From: Gnetum montanum
Taxonomy: Eukaryota; Streptophyta; Gnetopsida; Gnetales; Gnetaceae
Length of the DNA stretch: 64,000 bases
Reading direction: 5' to 3'
NCBI GenBank assembly: GCA_015680685.1
Contig: MNCI01022060.1
Coordinates: forward strand, 446,865 to 510,864
Part shown: piece after piece, positions 48,591-61,265 of the stretch
How the letters are laid out: every line of letters begins with the position of its first letter
Position numbering within the stretch: position 1 is the first letter of the stretch
Notes under the pieces: model-generated
What the model was told of the DNA's origin: nothing
The model's database searches: none
What the model saw: only the letters and a program-made list of their open reading frames with translations
Made by a program: the position numbers and the translations under genes

Positions 48591-48975
48591 TTTGTGGTAG
48601 GGGACCAATTCCCCATGACTAAAAATTTCTTGGTCGTGGAGGGGATGCTTGGGTTTAACCTTATTGTAGAAAGACCTTGGTTAGCTTAGTTACAAGTTGT
48701 GTCTTCTCCCATCCACCAAAAGATTCACCTTTATTATGAAAAAGTTGATATCATCATTCATGATGATAATGTAGTGCCCTTGGCTATTAACAACATGGAC
48801 ATATAGTAGGACTCTGAAGTGGAGTTTCAAGAAGAAACTCCTAGTTATGAACCCCAAAAACTTGAGAAAGAGCAAAAGGCAAATAGTGATAATGATGGTC
48901 AGTAGGATAAGTCATGGGATGAACTCCCATTTAACATGATTAGTGAAGGAGATGGAAAATACAAATTTATGTAGA
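48591..48975 (+). pseudogene. C-terminal protease remnant of element J
   Basis: Starts abruptly at VVGDQFPMTKNFLVVEGM and continues through FNLIVERPWLA, aligning with A 2825-3240. Relative to A about 1.1 kb is missing at 48591, including the catalytic Asp region. The end (SNLSKIRKSLHK) aligns with the last residues of A PRO, next to the candidate splice donor at 49024. Confidence 0.78.
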
Positions 48976-49309
48976 GTAGACCTTACTTGTTCTCTAATCT
49001 TTCAAAAATTAGAAAGAGTTTGCATAAGTGAAGTACCCCTTGATGCTTCCACCACATGTCCCTATAACCATGTAAGTGATAGCCATGTAGCTTACTCTTT
49101 CTTTACTAATTTTTTATGCTTGTTTGTGTATTTTATTTTATGCTTCATTTAAGTTTCCTAGATTTCTACTTTCATTTGCATTTTACTTATGTATTACAAA
49201 CTTTCTTTTCTGTTACTTTTATACATGACAAAAAAAATCCTCATAGAAAATCTTAAAGTTGAAAAAAACGATAAAAATTTCTAAAAAAATAAATTACCAA
49301 AAAAATCTT

Positions 49310-49690
49310 AAGACCCTAACGGCCTACCATGGCCTAAAACTAGAAAACCCATGTCCTATCAAGGCCTTTAGCTAGCATTATGACTTTCTAAGGCCTTAAA
49401 CTAGCATCATAGTCTGCTAAGACTCTAAACTAGCATTACAATCTACTAAGACTCTAAACTGGCATTACAGTCTGCTAAGACTTTAAATTACCATTACAAC
49501 TTGCTAAAACTCTAAACTAGGATTTCAATCACCTAAGAATCTAAACTAGCATTATAGTCTACTAAGACTTTAAGCTAGCGTTAAAGTTTACTAAGACTCT
49601 AAACTAGCATTACAATCTGCTAAGACTCTAAACTAGCATCACGGTTTGCCACAGCCTCAAATTAGTGATAAATGTAAATCTTACCATGGT
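49310..49690 (+). repeat. 29-bp tandem array after PRO (element J)
   Basis: About 13 units built on GACTCTAAACTAGCATTACA with TCTGCTAA. The unit length is 29 bases in the clean central part (49430-49640), and it is the counterpart of 3345-3660 in A. Confidence 0.9.
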
Positions 49691-50029
49691 TTTAAAATAG
49701 AAAAAAATGGCAAGTAACCCTTGCCCATTCATAATCTCATGGTTCTCAACATAGCCAACGTAGTCATATTTGGCATAGATATTTTCAACACATGTAACCT
49801 TAGAACCTTAAAACAATAAAGCAATCAACAATGTATATAGCCAAAACCAAAACGGAGACTTAAAATTTAAAAAATCTTAAAGTAAAATAATATATCCATG
49901 GCCACATTGTGTGGCATAATTGTTAAAACTATTAATCATAAATGATAAAATGTCTACAGCTCAAGTATTGGCTAACATAAGCCATATAATGTTAAGCATA
50001 AAATGAAATAAAAAAGAAATACTATCACA

Positions 50030-50212
50030 ACATGATTTTGATAGTGCCAAGGAGGAATCCAAAGGAGGAGGAGGTGCTACATCATCATCGTCATTACCTA
50101 CACCTCTAGGGCCACCAACATCATAAAATGTCCTTAAGATAGCAAGATGCAACCAATTAGTAATCATCATAGCCAAAATCATAACATGAACTATGCTAAA
50201 AAAAACATAAAA

Positions 50213-50249
<37 letters not shown>

Positions 50250-53200
50250 AACTAAAACTTAAAAAATGCAAAACATAAAAGTCATCACACTTGTGGAGAA
50301 TCCAGCTCTATGAACTCGTGGGGAAGATGATGAAGGCTAGTCTCCAAACATTAAAGAATCTACTCTTCTATCATGTTGGCCCAATCAATATCCCCTATTT
50401 AAATGCCTATGAGGATGTTGGTTATATCCACACCCATCCATGATGGTGGCTCATGTGAGATTGTATTCATAGTAACTTCATCTACAACTATGATGATCTT
50501 TGAAGTAGGAGACTCAACCACTGTTAGAGTACTTTCAAAGGGGTTGAAAGCACTCTCAGCCTAAATGCCCTAATGAACATCTCTCTTTTTTACTGTTTGG
50601 TTGTCTCCTTCTTTAGCCATTTCAAATAGGCATCTTGATTGATCTTATACTTGTGCTTGTGGTCCCTTTATGTCTTACCATACTCCAAGATCCAAGCATA
50701 GTAATCTTTCCAATCCTATGCCTTTTGAGAGATCAAATCCATTTGCATTTTTTGCTCATGCAACTCTTGAGAAAGAGCAATCTTATCATGGATAGTGTGT
50801 CAGTAATGGGTCCACATGATCTCTTTGGTCCGTAAGACCCTCGAGTTCTCCACTTGAGCATCCACAAGGCCTTACACTCCTCGAGATCTTGGATCCTCTT
50901 AGCTTGCCTTTTATTTTTCTTCTTTAAGGCCATAACCTACTCACATAGGGACTCATTAGACCTCTAAGTTTTCCATGAAGCCTTAGCACATGAGACTTCT
51001 AGATCAGTGATAGTTTCTTAAAGCTTCAAGGGGACATGTGTGGTGTTAGGAGTAAGTTTAGGCAATGAGTCAAACTCCATGTCTTAGGCTAGATCCCATG
51101 TGACTGATGGCATTAAAAATAACCAAAATAAAAATCATGAACTTCATATATAGTATAGTTGTAGCGTAAAATACATCTTATAGAAAAATGACTAAATAAA
51201 AAAAAACATAGTTCTTACTGATTTTGAGTGCAACTTGTTACAACTAATCAATGATGTCCTTTGTCATCTAGTGCATTAATTCTATCTTGTCCAAGACATC
51301 TACCCATTGTTTTAGATGAAACTTAAGTACAAGGCCTTTTGCTATTAGCTTAGGAACTATGAGAAGTATAAATTTTTTTGGATAAGTAAGAAGTCTAAAA
51401 ACAAATATAAAACTTTAGGAAATAGCAAGTAGAGTATAAGTATACTTGTGCTCTTCACCTCATTCTCATGTTCATCTACATCTTCATTGGGGATTTTCAT
51501 CAAAGACTTCCCAAGTAGTGACCCACTAAACAAGGTATCAAGATCATCCATATGTTGTTGCAAGAGTGCCTTCTCTACATGCCTTTGTTCTTCCTTTGCC
51601 ATAGCTCTACACCTCTACTCTTCCTCCTCGGCATGCTTGTGTGCCTCCTTTGCTTTCCTTTGTTCTTCTTCTATAGTAACAGCTCAAGCTACCAAGTTCC
51701 ACTATTAATATAGAGTTATAAACCATTAGATAAGTTAGCCTAAATATCCATAGAAAAAAACATAGCTAGAAAAGGAAAAGAAAACATAGTTGAAGTATAC
51801 CTATGACTGCCTAGTCCAAGTGTGGGATAATGAAGACAATCTTTTGCTTGGATGGTGGCTCTACCGTTGGTGGTGCTTCTTCTACAGGCCTCTTCAAGTT
51901 AGCCCTAGTAGCTCTAGTGGCTTTATCATGTAATCATTGGGCCCTCTTAATGTTTTCTAGAAATCCAAGAGGTGCCTTCCCCATGTTGTTAGGGGATTCA
52001 CACTAACTGATATCAAGGTTCTTGGTGGTCATGGATAGTGAATCTTCCATACCCTCTAATGGGCTCTAATCACTTATGGTTGGATAAAGATGCTTTACCC
52101 AAGGCCTGTAATGTTTCCATGGGTCCTAGGACACCCATGATCCATCCCTCTTCACCACCAAAAATTCTACAAGCCTCTTCAAGTAGACTACAAAAAATGC
52201 ATAGTGCATGTGAACTATCATGGAAGAATCTACATGAATTTTAAGGATTTCTTCTTTTAGGCTTGCAAACAAAGAAGTAGCCCAGTTGAAACGAGTTCCC
52301 TCTATCAGATATTTCTTGAATGTTCATCCTTACACAATGTCAATCACCTTCTTTTGTGACAACAATTTGGGAAATACCTAGAACAAGGGATAAGACCCTT
52401 TTGCATCAAGCTTCATAAAACAAGTACAAGCAAGGTCGGAGTGGCCCTTGGTAACACTAAGCCATTCCTCAACTTCTACATAGTGGCCAACCTCTTTCAT
52501 TTATTTGGTGGAAACTATTGTCCCATTAGTAGGAACACCAAATAAGTCATGGAAGGTAGTTAAGCTAACAGAAATAGCAATGGATAGGCCTCATACTATG
52601 GTGAAGAACACATTAGAATTTTCATCAAAAGAGTTGATGATGTTTAGCATCTCTATAGAAGGGATGATAGGATTGGGTGTGATAAAGATCTTAAGCAAAC
52701 CTGCACAAGAAATGTTTGGTTGAATGTATTCAGATGCCTTCTCTCTCAGCCACTCCTATGTGGGTTCCACCTCACTAAACTTTAGGATGAGATTTTCTAT
52801 AGACCATTCAATGAGAAGTATAATAACATCTATGGGAGTAGAAGGTCCTGTAAGCAAAAGAAAAGTGCTTGGCATCAATACAACTATGTTTTGGCCATAA
52901 GAAACTTAAAGCCTAAAAAACCATAAAACCTTTAACATAACAAACTACCTATTTTCTCACTCTTCTTCTTTTTGCTTGGAGAAGCTCATGTGGGGGTCCT
53001 AGTAGTAATACCCATATCTTTGATGTCCTTAGGAGCCTTCCACTAGCTATGTGTTATTTTGGCCACCACAAACCTCTTATAAATAGGGTTAAATCTAGTA
53101 GGGTATTCATCAAACTGCCCTATTAGCTATTAAAAAACAACATATCTAATCTTCGGACCCTTGGTGAATTCATTCAATGTGTATGGGCTACCACCAAGGT

Positions 53201-53820
53201 TTCATCATTCTTGATCAAACCTTGATCATTGACCCTATACCTATAAGATATGTGTGAATGCAACAAGTTAGAAAAGAGAGACTAAATTAGATAAAACAAA
53301 AATATTAAAACCTATAATAGCTATGCTTACCCCTATAATTGGTACACAGTTCTTGGAGGATTTTGGTATAAAGAGTGGACTCTTTGTGCCACCATAAAAG
53401 TATTATTCATGTTGTATCATGAATACTTTGGCATGGTCCAAATATTTGAAAGGTACCATAAACAAAGGAAATCTACTAGTTCTCCTACTACTCAAGTCTC
53501 TAGCCCATCGGTTATAAACTAAGCAATCAAGCATGCAAACCCAGGTAACAAGGTCTCCATGATGACTATGGACACCTCGTTAGAGAAGTGTGACCACATC
53601 ATCATACTAAAGTGTTGGAGAAGATAGGTAAGGAATCCCTTCCCCCTGGGTGAATCCATGCTAATATCTTCTCCAATGTCAAGTGTGGAGGAGGGGTGTG
53701 GTCTATTGTTTCACTGGGACAACAAAGAATGCCAACCAACTCAACCACAAAGATCACTAGCTTTAGTAGCAACTTTCTAGAGGAAATCATAAAAAAAACA
53801 TTAACACAAAATTTCAACAC
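50030..53820 (-). pseudogene. Antisense multi-exon gene inside element J (homologue of 3784-7394)
   Basis: Minus-strand exons: a to 53331, b 53240-52949, c 52829-51801, d 51711-51459, e 51356-51219, f 51103-~50290, tentative g 50132-~50030. Lengths of b, c, e and f are 292, 1029, 138 and ~811, against 275, 1048, 140 and 821 in A. Introns are 89-160 bases with GT...AG ends (donors GTAAGC 53330, GTAGTT 52948, GTATAC 51800, GTGAAG 51458, GTAAGA 51218). Aligned blocks: exon a E..I.I.E.LL.G and IWTMP; end of a QNPP in J where A has a stop then NPP; exon c VEEWLSVTK, VFPKLLSQ and EGMEDSLS. Exon f is rich in Lys/Glu (coiled coil); tentative g is acidic (GNDDDDVAPPPP). Many stops: dead copy. Confidence 0.8.
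50216..50246. repeat. (TA)n microsatellite
   Basis: About 15 TA dinucleotides in a row. Confidence 0.95.
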
Positions 53821-53849
53821 TTAGAATTTCTTAATAAATTTTACACATC

Positions 53850-55985
53850 CTAGTTGAGGTGAAATTAGCCTCCATAAATAGCTCTAAGATGTTGATTTAA
53901 AATTGCTTAAGAAAATTCATAAAAAAATAAATATATTATTACAACCTCTCCTAGACTTGACATCATAGCCAAAATTATTATTATCAAAGCACACCAACTA
54001 GAACTATACCTTAGTTCAAATCATGCAATAATTTAGAAAAAGCATCAAAACATAGAAAAGGTGGATATAATAGAAATAAATAAAAATATTTACTAAAAAT
54101 AATAAAAATATCTTTTCATAAAAGAAAGAATAATAATAATATATTTTCCATTTTAAGAAAAAATCCCCAAGAGCATTGAGGTTGAAAATTTTGACTATGG
54201 CAACCACATCCATCCTGAAAGGGGTAAAGTGCTACAACCAAATTTAGTCTAATTACAATAACCTTAATATAAAATTCATAAAAAATTCATTTGAGCTTTG
54301 ATTTTAGTGATTCCACAATGAAGGGAATCCTAAAATCATAAAATTTCTAGTCATGATTATTGCAACCAAAATCATGTAACCATTCTTACACAAAACATAG
54401 CTAGAAATAGCAAAATCATACCCATCACCATTACCCCCATTTTCATAGGGTTAGGAAAAAAATTACTAAAAATTCATTCAAGCTCTAAACAGAGTTATTC
54501 CACCACTATTTGAAAGTATGAATTGATATCTCTATACCCATACCTAATATAAATTCCAAACCCTAGCCTTATTTTCAAAAAAAAAAAAACAATTATTCAT
54601 ATTAATGAAAATGTGAAAAACGTCACAAACCCTAGTTGCACAACCAAATTGAAAAAGCCATAAGTTAATCAATATAACTCCAAATTAAAAACTACAATAG
54701 CCATTACAAATATTAAATACAAAACTAAAAGCCCAAAACATTATTTTTTTAAAAAAATTAAGTTGTATCTCTAATAAAAAGTACGCAACTTAGATTGTTG
54801 TTTGTACCAGAAAAGCATTAAAAAACACAAATTTAACAATATTCAGCCAAAGATTACAACCAAAATAGCTAAACCAACCTCTACTGACCACAAAACACAC
54901 CAAAGTAAGGGTGTAGGATGCCATTAGAATTTAATTTTAATAAATCCTTATCCCTAGCTTTATGAGAAATGGCCCCAACATGAGATTTTTAGAATAGAAG
55001 CATCTTAAAAAGCATGCCTACTTTCAAAACCCTATTTACCAAGGTGAAGAAAACAAAATAACCACAGATCCACATAAAAATGGCCACCAACATATGATGT
55101 GGGATTTTGCTAGAATTTAATTCTATGAATTCCTTTAGGCTACATCTAACATAAATAGCCTATTTCTACCTAGAAAAACACCAAAAATGTCTAAGACACC
55201 ATGAAAAAAGGCAAATGATGGCCTACCTTGGGACTAATGAAGAGGTTCCTTGAATGGAAATGGCCTTGGGAAAGGTGAAGATCCTTTTGGAAACTTCATA
55301 TGATGCTTGAATGTTAGGATTTTTGGTACCTATCTTCATCATGATGATCAACATTGGAAGAAGGCTTGAAATCTAAAGTAGTATGATGTTCCATGTTGGG
55401 TTGAGAAAGGATGAAGAGCTTTAATGATGAAATGTGATAAGATCTACTAAAACCATGGATGCTAAGGCTCTCCTCCATTATTTTGGTTGATGAAATAGTG
55501 GTTTGTGATGAGTTTCTGCAAGTTTTAACATTAAAAATCCATTAAACCTAGTGTTTCCACTCCAAACCCCTACTTGCTAATTTTGTGTATGACAACTCCA
55601 CATACACTAAAGTCCAAGGAGGGAAGAAAGTATCCTCCATGGTGGAATTAAGGATGGGAAATAGCAATTTACTTTGGATTTTCTTGATTTTTTAATTTTT
55701 TGGTTTGTAAATCATTGGTCCCACCTTATGCCCCAACACATGATGTTTTTCGGATTAGTATGTCAATGTTGGGGTTTTAACCTCTTCAACACATAGAACA
55801 ATAGCCAAGCCTTAACTTGCATGCATCCATGGTAGGGGTACCATACTCAGCATGGATGCACATCTTCCATCCCTCAAAACCATAAAAAACTAACTTTTTG
55901 CCATTTTTGGGAGTTGCAACTTGCGCCATCCAACCCCAGCTCTAAAAGGAAGTCAAACTTTTTTAAAAATAGCCATCCTAGGTGT
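53850..55985. other. Upstream part of the J interval, no coding seen
   Basis: AT-rich, several CATAGC/AACCAAAATC-like dispersed words, no ORF or clear promoter. Lies upstream of antisense exon a. Confidence 0.45.
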
Positions 55986-55989
55986 TTAC

Positions 55990-57740
55990 ACTAGCTTACC
56001 TCCCTAAATGAGGAGCAAAGGCTTAGCATGGAAAAAAATGGGGTAACCTCATTCATAACCCCACTACCCATCACACCCATATTTGATCCCAGAAATGGGC
56101 CCACATAACTAAGAATCTATCTAATCATTCCCAAAAACTCCTAAACCTTGGAAAACCTAGTTGAAAGTGATCAAAACCTTTTTATTTGATGGTTCCACAT
56201 TAGGGGAGGCCTCATCCATGTTGTACACCTTGGCCCTAGCATAGATGGATGGGAGTTGACACAAAATTCTATAAATTGACCACCAAGTTACTCCTGTATA
56301 GCCTCCAATAGCTTACTTTTTTCATTGGAAAAAGCCAATTTGCAACCTTGTATCATACCCCACATTGGTGAATCCCACCTCCATGATCTACAATGTGGGG
56401 CCAACATGGAGACTTAAGAGGTATAACAATAAACCTCTTCCCAACTTCTAGTGATCATAGTTCTTGCATAAACAACCTTGATGCCCCTCGATGACCTTCA
56501 ATGGTTGATAACTCCCTTGCTTCTTACCCCCTAGCTTAACCCCTAGAGGGGGGCCACAACATGGAAACAAGGGGGTAACCTTAGAACCTAACTTAAAAGC
56601 CTTAAAATTAACAAGTTTTGATCTTGGGAAATACTCAACAACACCAAAAAATTTGACAATGCACATGCATGCCTGAAACTAATTAAAATTTGTCAAAAAT
56701 CAACCCCTTAGAATCTTCCATGATGGCTTACGTCCATGGAGGGGGGATCAACATGGAAATAAGGGGGTAATGTTAAAAACCAATAAAATCATAAATTTTG
56801 GTCTTGGGTAATGCCCAACAGACTTGGCAACCTCAGGAATGCACATTCATGCCCAAAATTTATCAAAATTTGTTAATTTTTAAACCCTGCGGATCTTCCA
56901 CACTCGCTTACCCCCTAGAAGGGGAGCTTAGCATGGAAAAAAAGGGGTAACCCTTAAAACCAATTTAAAAGCCTTAAAAATTAACAAGTTTTGATCTTTG
57001 GCAATGTTTGGTAGCATCAACAATCCTGGGAATGCATACACATGCCCAAACTTAATCAAAATTTGTTAAAAATCAACCCCTTGGAATTGTCAATACTAGC
57101 TTACCCCCTAGAGGGAGGCCTTAGCATAAAAAAATGGGTAACCTAAGAAATCAATTAAAAAGAATTAAAATTAAAAATTTTCAATCTTTGGCAAAGTCTA
57201 GTAACATTGGCAACCTTGAGAATGAACATGCATGTTCAAAACTGATCAAAATTTGTCAATTTTCAACCCCTTTAGACCTTCCATCCTAGCTTACCTTCCT
57301 GGAGGGGGGCTCAACATGGGCTCAACATGGAATTAAATGGGTAACCCAAAAAATTAATTTAAAAACCCTAACATTAGCACATTTTTATTTTAGGTAATGC
57401 CCAGTTTCACTGACAACACTAAGAATCCACATGCATGCCCAAACCTGATCAAAATTTTTCAATTTTCAACCCCTTGGGATCTTCCACACTGACTTACCCC
57501 CTTGGAAAGGGGGGCTCAATGTGGAAACAAGGGGGTAACCTCAAAAACTAATCAAAAAGCCTTAAAATTTACACATGTCAATCTTAGGTGATGACCAGTA
57601 TCACCGACAACCTTGAGAATGCACATGCATTCCCAAAACTAATTAAAATTTGTCAAAACTCAACCCATTAGAACCTTCCATGTTGACTTACCCCATTGGA
57701 GGGGGGCCTCACCATGAAAATAAGGGGATCTTATTGGAGA
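55990..57740. repeat. ~190-bp tandem array inside the J interval
   Basis: Units are marked by GCTTACCCCCTAGAGGGGGG-like cores followed by AACATGGAAACAAGGGGGTA. Clear cores are at about 56537, 56727, 56905, 57091, 57290, 57491 and 57683 (spacing 178-201), with more degenerate ones at 55995, 56205 and 56390. Absent from A. On the minus strand it lies upstream of the antisense gene. Confidence 0.85.
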
Positions 57741-58342
57741 AGCTTCAAAACTCTTATTTTTCAGTCCCAAATAGTCCAGAAACAACCCCGATTGATGCCC
57801 AAACCCATCTAATGACCCTGCAGCCTTAAACCATGGCCCACTAAGGCCTAAACCTGGTGAAATCCAACATCTTTTGACCTATATTAGCCATGTTTGACCA
57901 TGTGTAGCATACTTTTCTTGATGTTTCAACTTTTTTTTGGCCCTTTGTTGCATGGTTGACCCTTATAACCTTCTTGTAGCCTTTTACATAGACTTATACT
58001 TCCTTTATGTATTTTATTTGCCTTTTGTTAGCCTTTCATTAGTGTCAGATAGTGGGTTTTGACCTTGACTAACCACTACTTGGTAGCATGGCATTATGGC
58101 CTACGAAGGCCTAAAACTGGCAAAACCATGATCCTAGTTGATCGATTATAGCCATATTCCTTTGTTTGACCTTTACTTGGCCGCTATTATACTTTGTTTA
58201 GTTACTTGTACCTTATTTATAGCCTTGGATGACATTTTTTTGCACTATAATAGAACATATTTTCATGATTTTATTTCATTTTAAGCATTGTTTATTAATT
58301 TTTACCCAAGTGACACTTAATATGCTTTTGGTTGACATGTAG
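57741..58342 (+). other. 3' end of the J interval with GGCCTAAAACTGG-type units
   Basis: Units GGCCTAAACCTGG (57847) and GGCCTAAAACTGGC (58108) belong to the same repeat family as the arrays after PRO and INT. No coding. Ends in the candidate 3' splice site. Confidence 0.6.
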
Positions 58343-59940
58343 GATTAAAGTATGAGTACCTAGGAGCTCATCAATCTACCTTTGAGCCTAAATGAGCCTC
58401 ATAGTGATGTAGAATTGTATATTGAACCTAAATTCTTAGATGTTGAGCCTGAGAGTCTTGTTGACTACATAGCCTCAACAGAGAAACCTCTAAAGTGGCT
58501 TGAAAACCTAGTCAAAACCCTTGACTTAGAGGCATGTAACATAACCAAAGACTCCTGTGTTGAGGTTCCTATCACAACACATAGTGGTGAGGAGAAATCC
58601 CTTAAACTAAGTTCCTCACTACAACCTCAACAAGCTTAAAACATCACCAACGTCCTACAAGGAAATATTAAGATCTTTGTCTAGTCATACAAAGGTATGT
58701 CAAGCCTAGACCCATGCTTAGTATAACATAACATCATACTAGACCCTAGCATTAGAACACTTAAGCAAAAAGTACATAAGATAAGACATGATTTGTCCTT
58801 TGTAGTTCATGATGAGATCTTGAAACTCTACCAAGCTAGTTTGATTAGGATTGTCGACTATGTAGAATGGGTTTCCAACATAGTGGTAGTCCCTAGGAAA
58901 AATGGGAGTATCCATATTTGCATCAATTTCTGAGATCTAAATAAATCAACTATTAAGGACAACTTCCTATTGCCTATTATTGATCAACTTATCAATACCA
59001 TGGCTAGGCATGCATTATTGTCCTTTATTTATGGGCTCTCAAGATATAACCAAATTAGGATCAACTGAGACCTCCAACTTAGCACAACCTTCATGACCCC
59101 TTGGGGAACCTTTTGCTATAAAATGATGCCTTTTGATCGTAAGAATGTAGGAATAACTTATTAATGAGCCATAATTTATATCTTCAATGATCACATGCTA
59201 GGTTTTCTTAATAATTACATGGATGACATAGGCATTAAGTCCAAAGAGGCTAGCGACCATGCTAATGACCTAAATATTGTGCTTAAATGGTTCCTTAAAC
59301 ATGAGCTTACCCTCAATCCCAAGAAGTATTTCTTTGGTGTTATGACTAACAAGATGCTTAATTTCATGAAATCTAAAGTTGGGATATGTGTCAATCCTAA
59401 TAAGGATAAGGCCATATCAAAATTATTAGTTCTTTCCAACCTTAAGGCATTTCAAAGATTACAAGGCAAATTGCAATTTATTCATAGGTTTATCACTAGG
59501 ATTATGGATAAATTAGAGCCCATGAAACACTTACTTAAGAAAGGGATTCACTATGAGTGGATAGATCAATTCCAAGATGCCTTTGAAAACCTTAAGCAAG
59601 AGTTGACACAACTACTGATGATTTATCCTCTGCAAGAAGGTAGATCTTTTTACATCTACTTGGCCACCTCTAACACAAGCATCACCTCTCTACTTTCTCA
59701 GAAACATGATGATGGAGTAGAAATGCTAGTGTACTATCTTAGCCATGCATTAGTTTCCCACAAAACTTGATATACTAAAGTGGAGAAGTATTGTCTAGCA
59801 CTAGTCTTCTCATTGAAGAATTGGAAACACTACCTCTTTAGAAGCCAAGTCAATGTCATTTACAAAGATAATGTGCTTAGAGCCATAACAATTAAGATCT
59901 ATGAGAGAAGTCACATAGCTTCATGAAAAAACATAACCAT
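58343..59940 (+). pseudogene. Reverse transcriptase and RNase H of element J
   Basis: The N-terminal part 58382-58639 aligns with A (WLENLVKTLDLEACNITKD). The core has stops and small lesions at 58900-59165, then an open stretch 59195-59770 starting just before YMDD (59216-59227). The thumb/connection (LQGKLQFIHRFITRIMDKLEPMKHLL) and degenerate RNase H (YLATSNTSITSLLSQ) follow. Tat type, as in A. Confidence 0.88.
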
Positions 59941-59974
59941 GGATTTTGACCTTTATTACATCTCTTAATTATTA

Positions 59975-60478
59975 ATGAAAGATCAAGCTATAGCTATAAA
60001 ACTCATAATTTTACTTGTTCATTACCAATTAGCCATAGATCCTAAGTTCCCTGATGAGCACATTAGTATTATTAGCCAAGTGTCTAAGGGTTATGAGATC
60101 ATCATGCATGGTGAAGGAGCTTCAACTAATAATGGGGCCAGTGCTACTACCATCATAACATTCCCATCTGGTCAAATCCAGCCCTTCACCTAGCGTTTTG
60201 AGTTTCCATGTACCAACAACATAGTGGAGTATGAAGGTTTGATCAAGGGAATAATGGTAGCTCATGAGCTAGGAATTAAAAGCTTAGTAATTAAAGGTGA
60301 TTCTTAACTTGTGGTTAAACAAGTAATAGAGTCTATGCATGTAAAGACAAATACTTAGAACCATATTGTGACCTAGGGAAAAAATTATTATAATGCTTTG
60401 CAAACGTTGATATCTAGCACATACCATGAAATGAGAATGCCATAGATAACACAATTGAAACATTAGCTCTTAGAGTAA
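59975..60478 (+). pseudogene. Archaeal-type RNase H of element J
   Basis: Aligned with A aRNH: the first acidic residue is Glu (HGEGAS) in place of Asp; EYEGL, KGDS and the ADALATLA-like end (IDNTIETLALRV) are recognisable. Several stops. It runs straight into the deleted integrase. Confidence 0.78.
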
Positions 60479-60987
60479 GCAACAAGGTAATTATCAACTT
60501 ACTAAAGAAGATGCTGAATAATAGTAAGCATAAATGACATGAATGACTTATCCAGTCACTATGGGCCTATAAAACAACCTATCACACAACAACTGGAGTA
60601 ACCCCTTATAGCCTAGTTTATGGTTCTAAAGTTGTCTTACCTCTTAAATTTCAAGTGTCATCACCTTGAGTAGCCTTGACTAATTTCATCAATGACCCTA
60701 GACTTGATGGAGGAACAATGTATGCAAGCACTTGCTCACATTAAACATTATCAAGAGAGGTAGAAATAGCAGCAACACCATGACTTGACCAAGCATAAGA
60801 TCAAGGAAGGTGACCTAGTCCTTAAAGCTATCTATGAGCAAGTAGATAAATTCTTAGCCAATTGGGAAGATCCCTTCTTGGTCACTAAAGCTCATGGTAA
60901 CAAAGGATTTAGAATAGCTAACATGGATAGGAATGAGCTAGCCAATCCAATCAATCATTCCTATTTGAAGCCATATTACATGTAGTT
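60479..60987 (+). pseudogene. C-terminal integrase remnant of element J
   Basis: After ETLALRV the sequence jumps to NKVIINLLKKML, which in A is 10812 onward. About 0.8 kb holding the HHCC finger and all three catalytic acidic residues is gone. WAYKTTYHTTTGVTPYSLVY and the C-terminal block (60785-60985, ending NPINHSYLKPYYM) remain. Confidence 0.82.
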
Positions 60988-61019
60988 GATGATCATCAAC
61001 AAGAAAGCCTACTCTAAAG

Positions 61020-61265
61020 TGTCTTGTCCAGGCCTTAAACTAGCATCACAACTTGTCGAGGCCTAAAACCAACAACATGGCCTACCAAGGACTAAAACTT
61101 GTAACACCATGATCTAACGAGACCTTAAAGTAACATCATAGCCTTCCAAGGCCTTAAATTGGTAACATGGCCTACCATGGCCAAAAAATGGTAACACCAT
61201 GACCTTACAAGGCCTTAAACTAGTACCATCACCCACAATGGCCTTAAAATAGTAACATTGGTAAC
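61020..61265 (+). repeat. ~29-30 bp tandem array after integrase (element J)
   Basis: About eight units with GGCCTTAAACTAGCATCA or GGCCTACCAAGGACTAAAA cores; counterpart of 11420-11790. Confidence 0.85.

Larger units (their letters stand above)
49024..58342 (+). other. Candidate PRO-RT intron of element J, hosting an antisense gene
   Basis: Homologous to 3234-7868 of A but about twice as long, largely because of a ~190-bp tandem array. The 3' end reads TTTTGGTTGACATGTAG (58342) and RT homology follows. At the 5' end ATAAGT sits where A has GTTAAT. Splicing is inferred. Confidence 0.55.

Noticed and set aside
49310-49690. Regular 29-bp repeats resembling a CRISPR array
   Set aside because: Units are tandem with no unique spacers, in a plant retroelement; same family as other Tat arrays.
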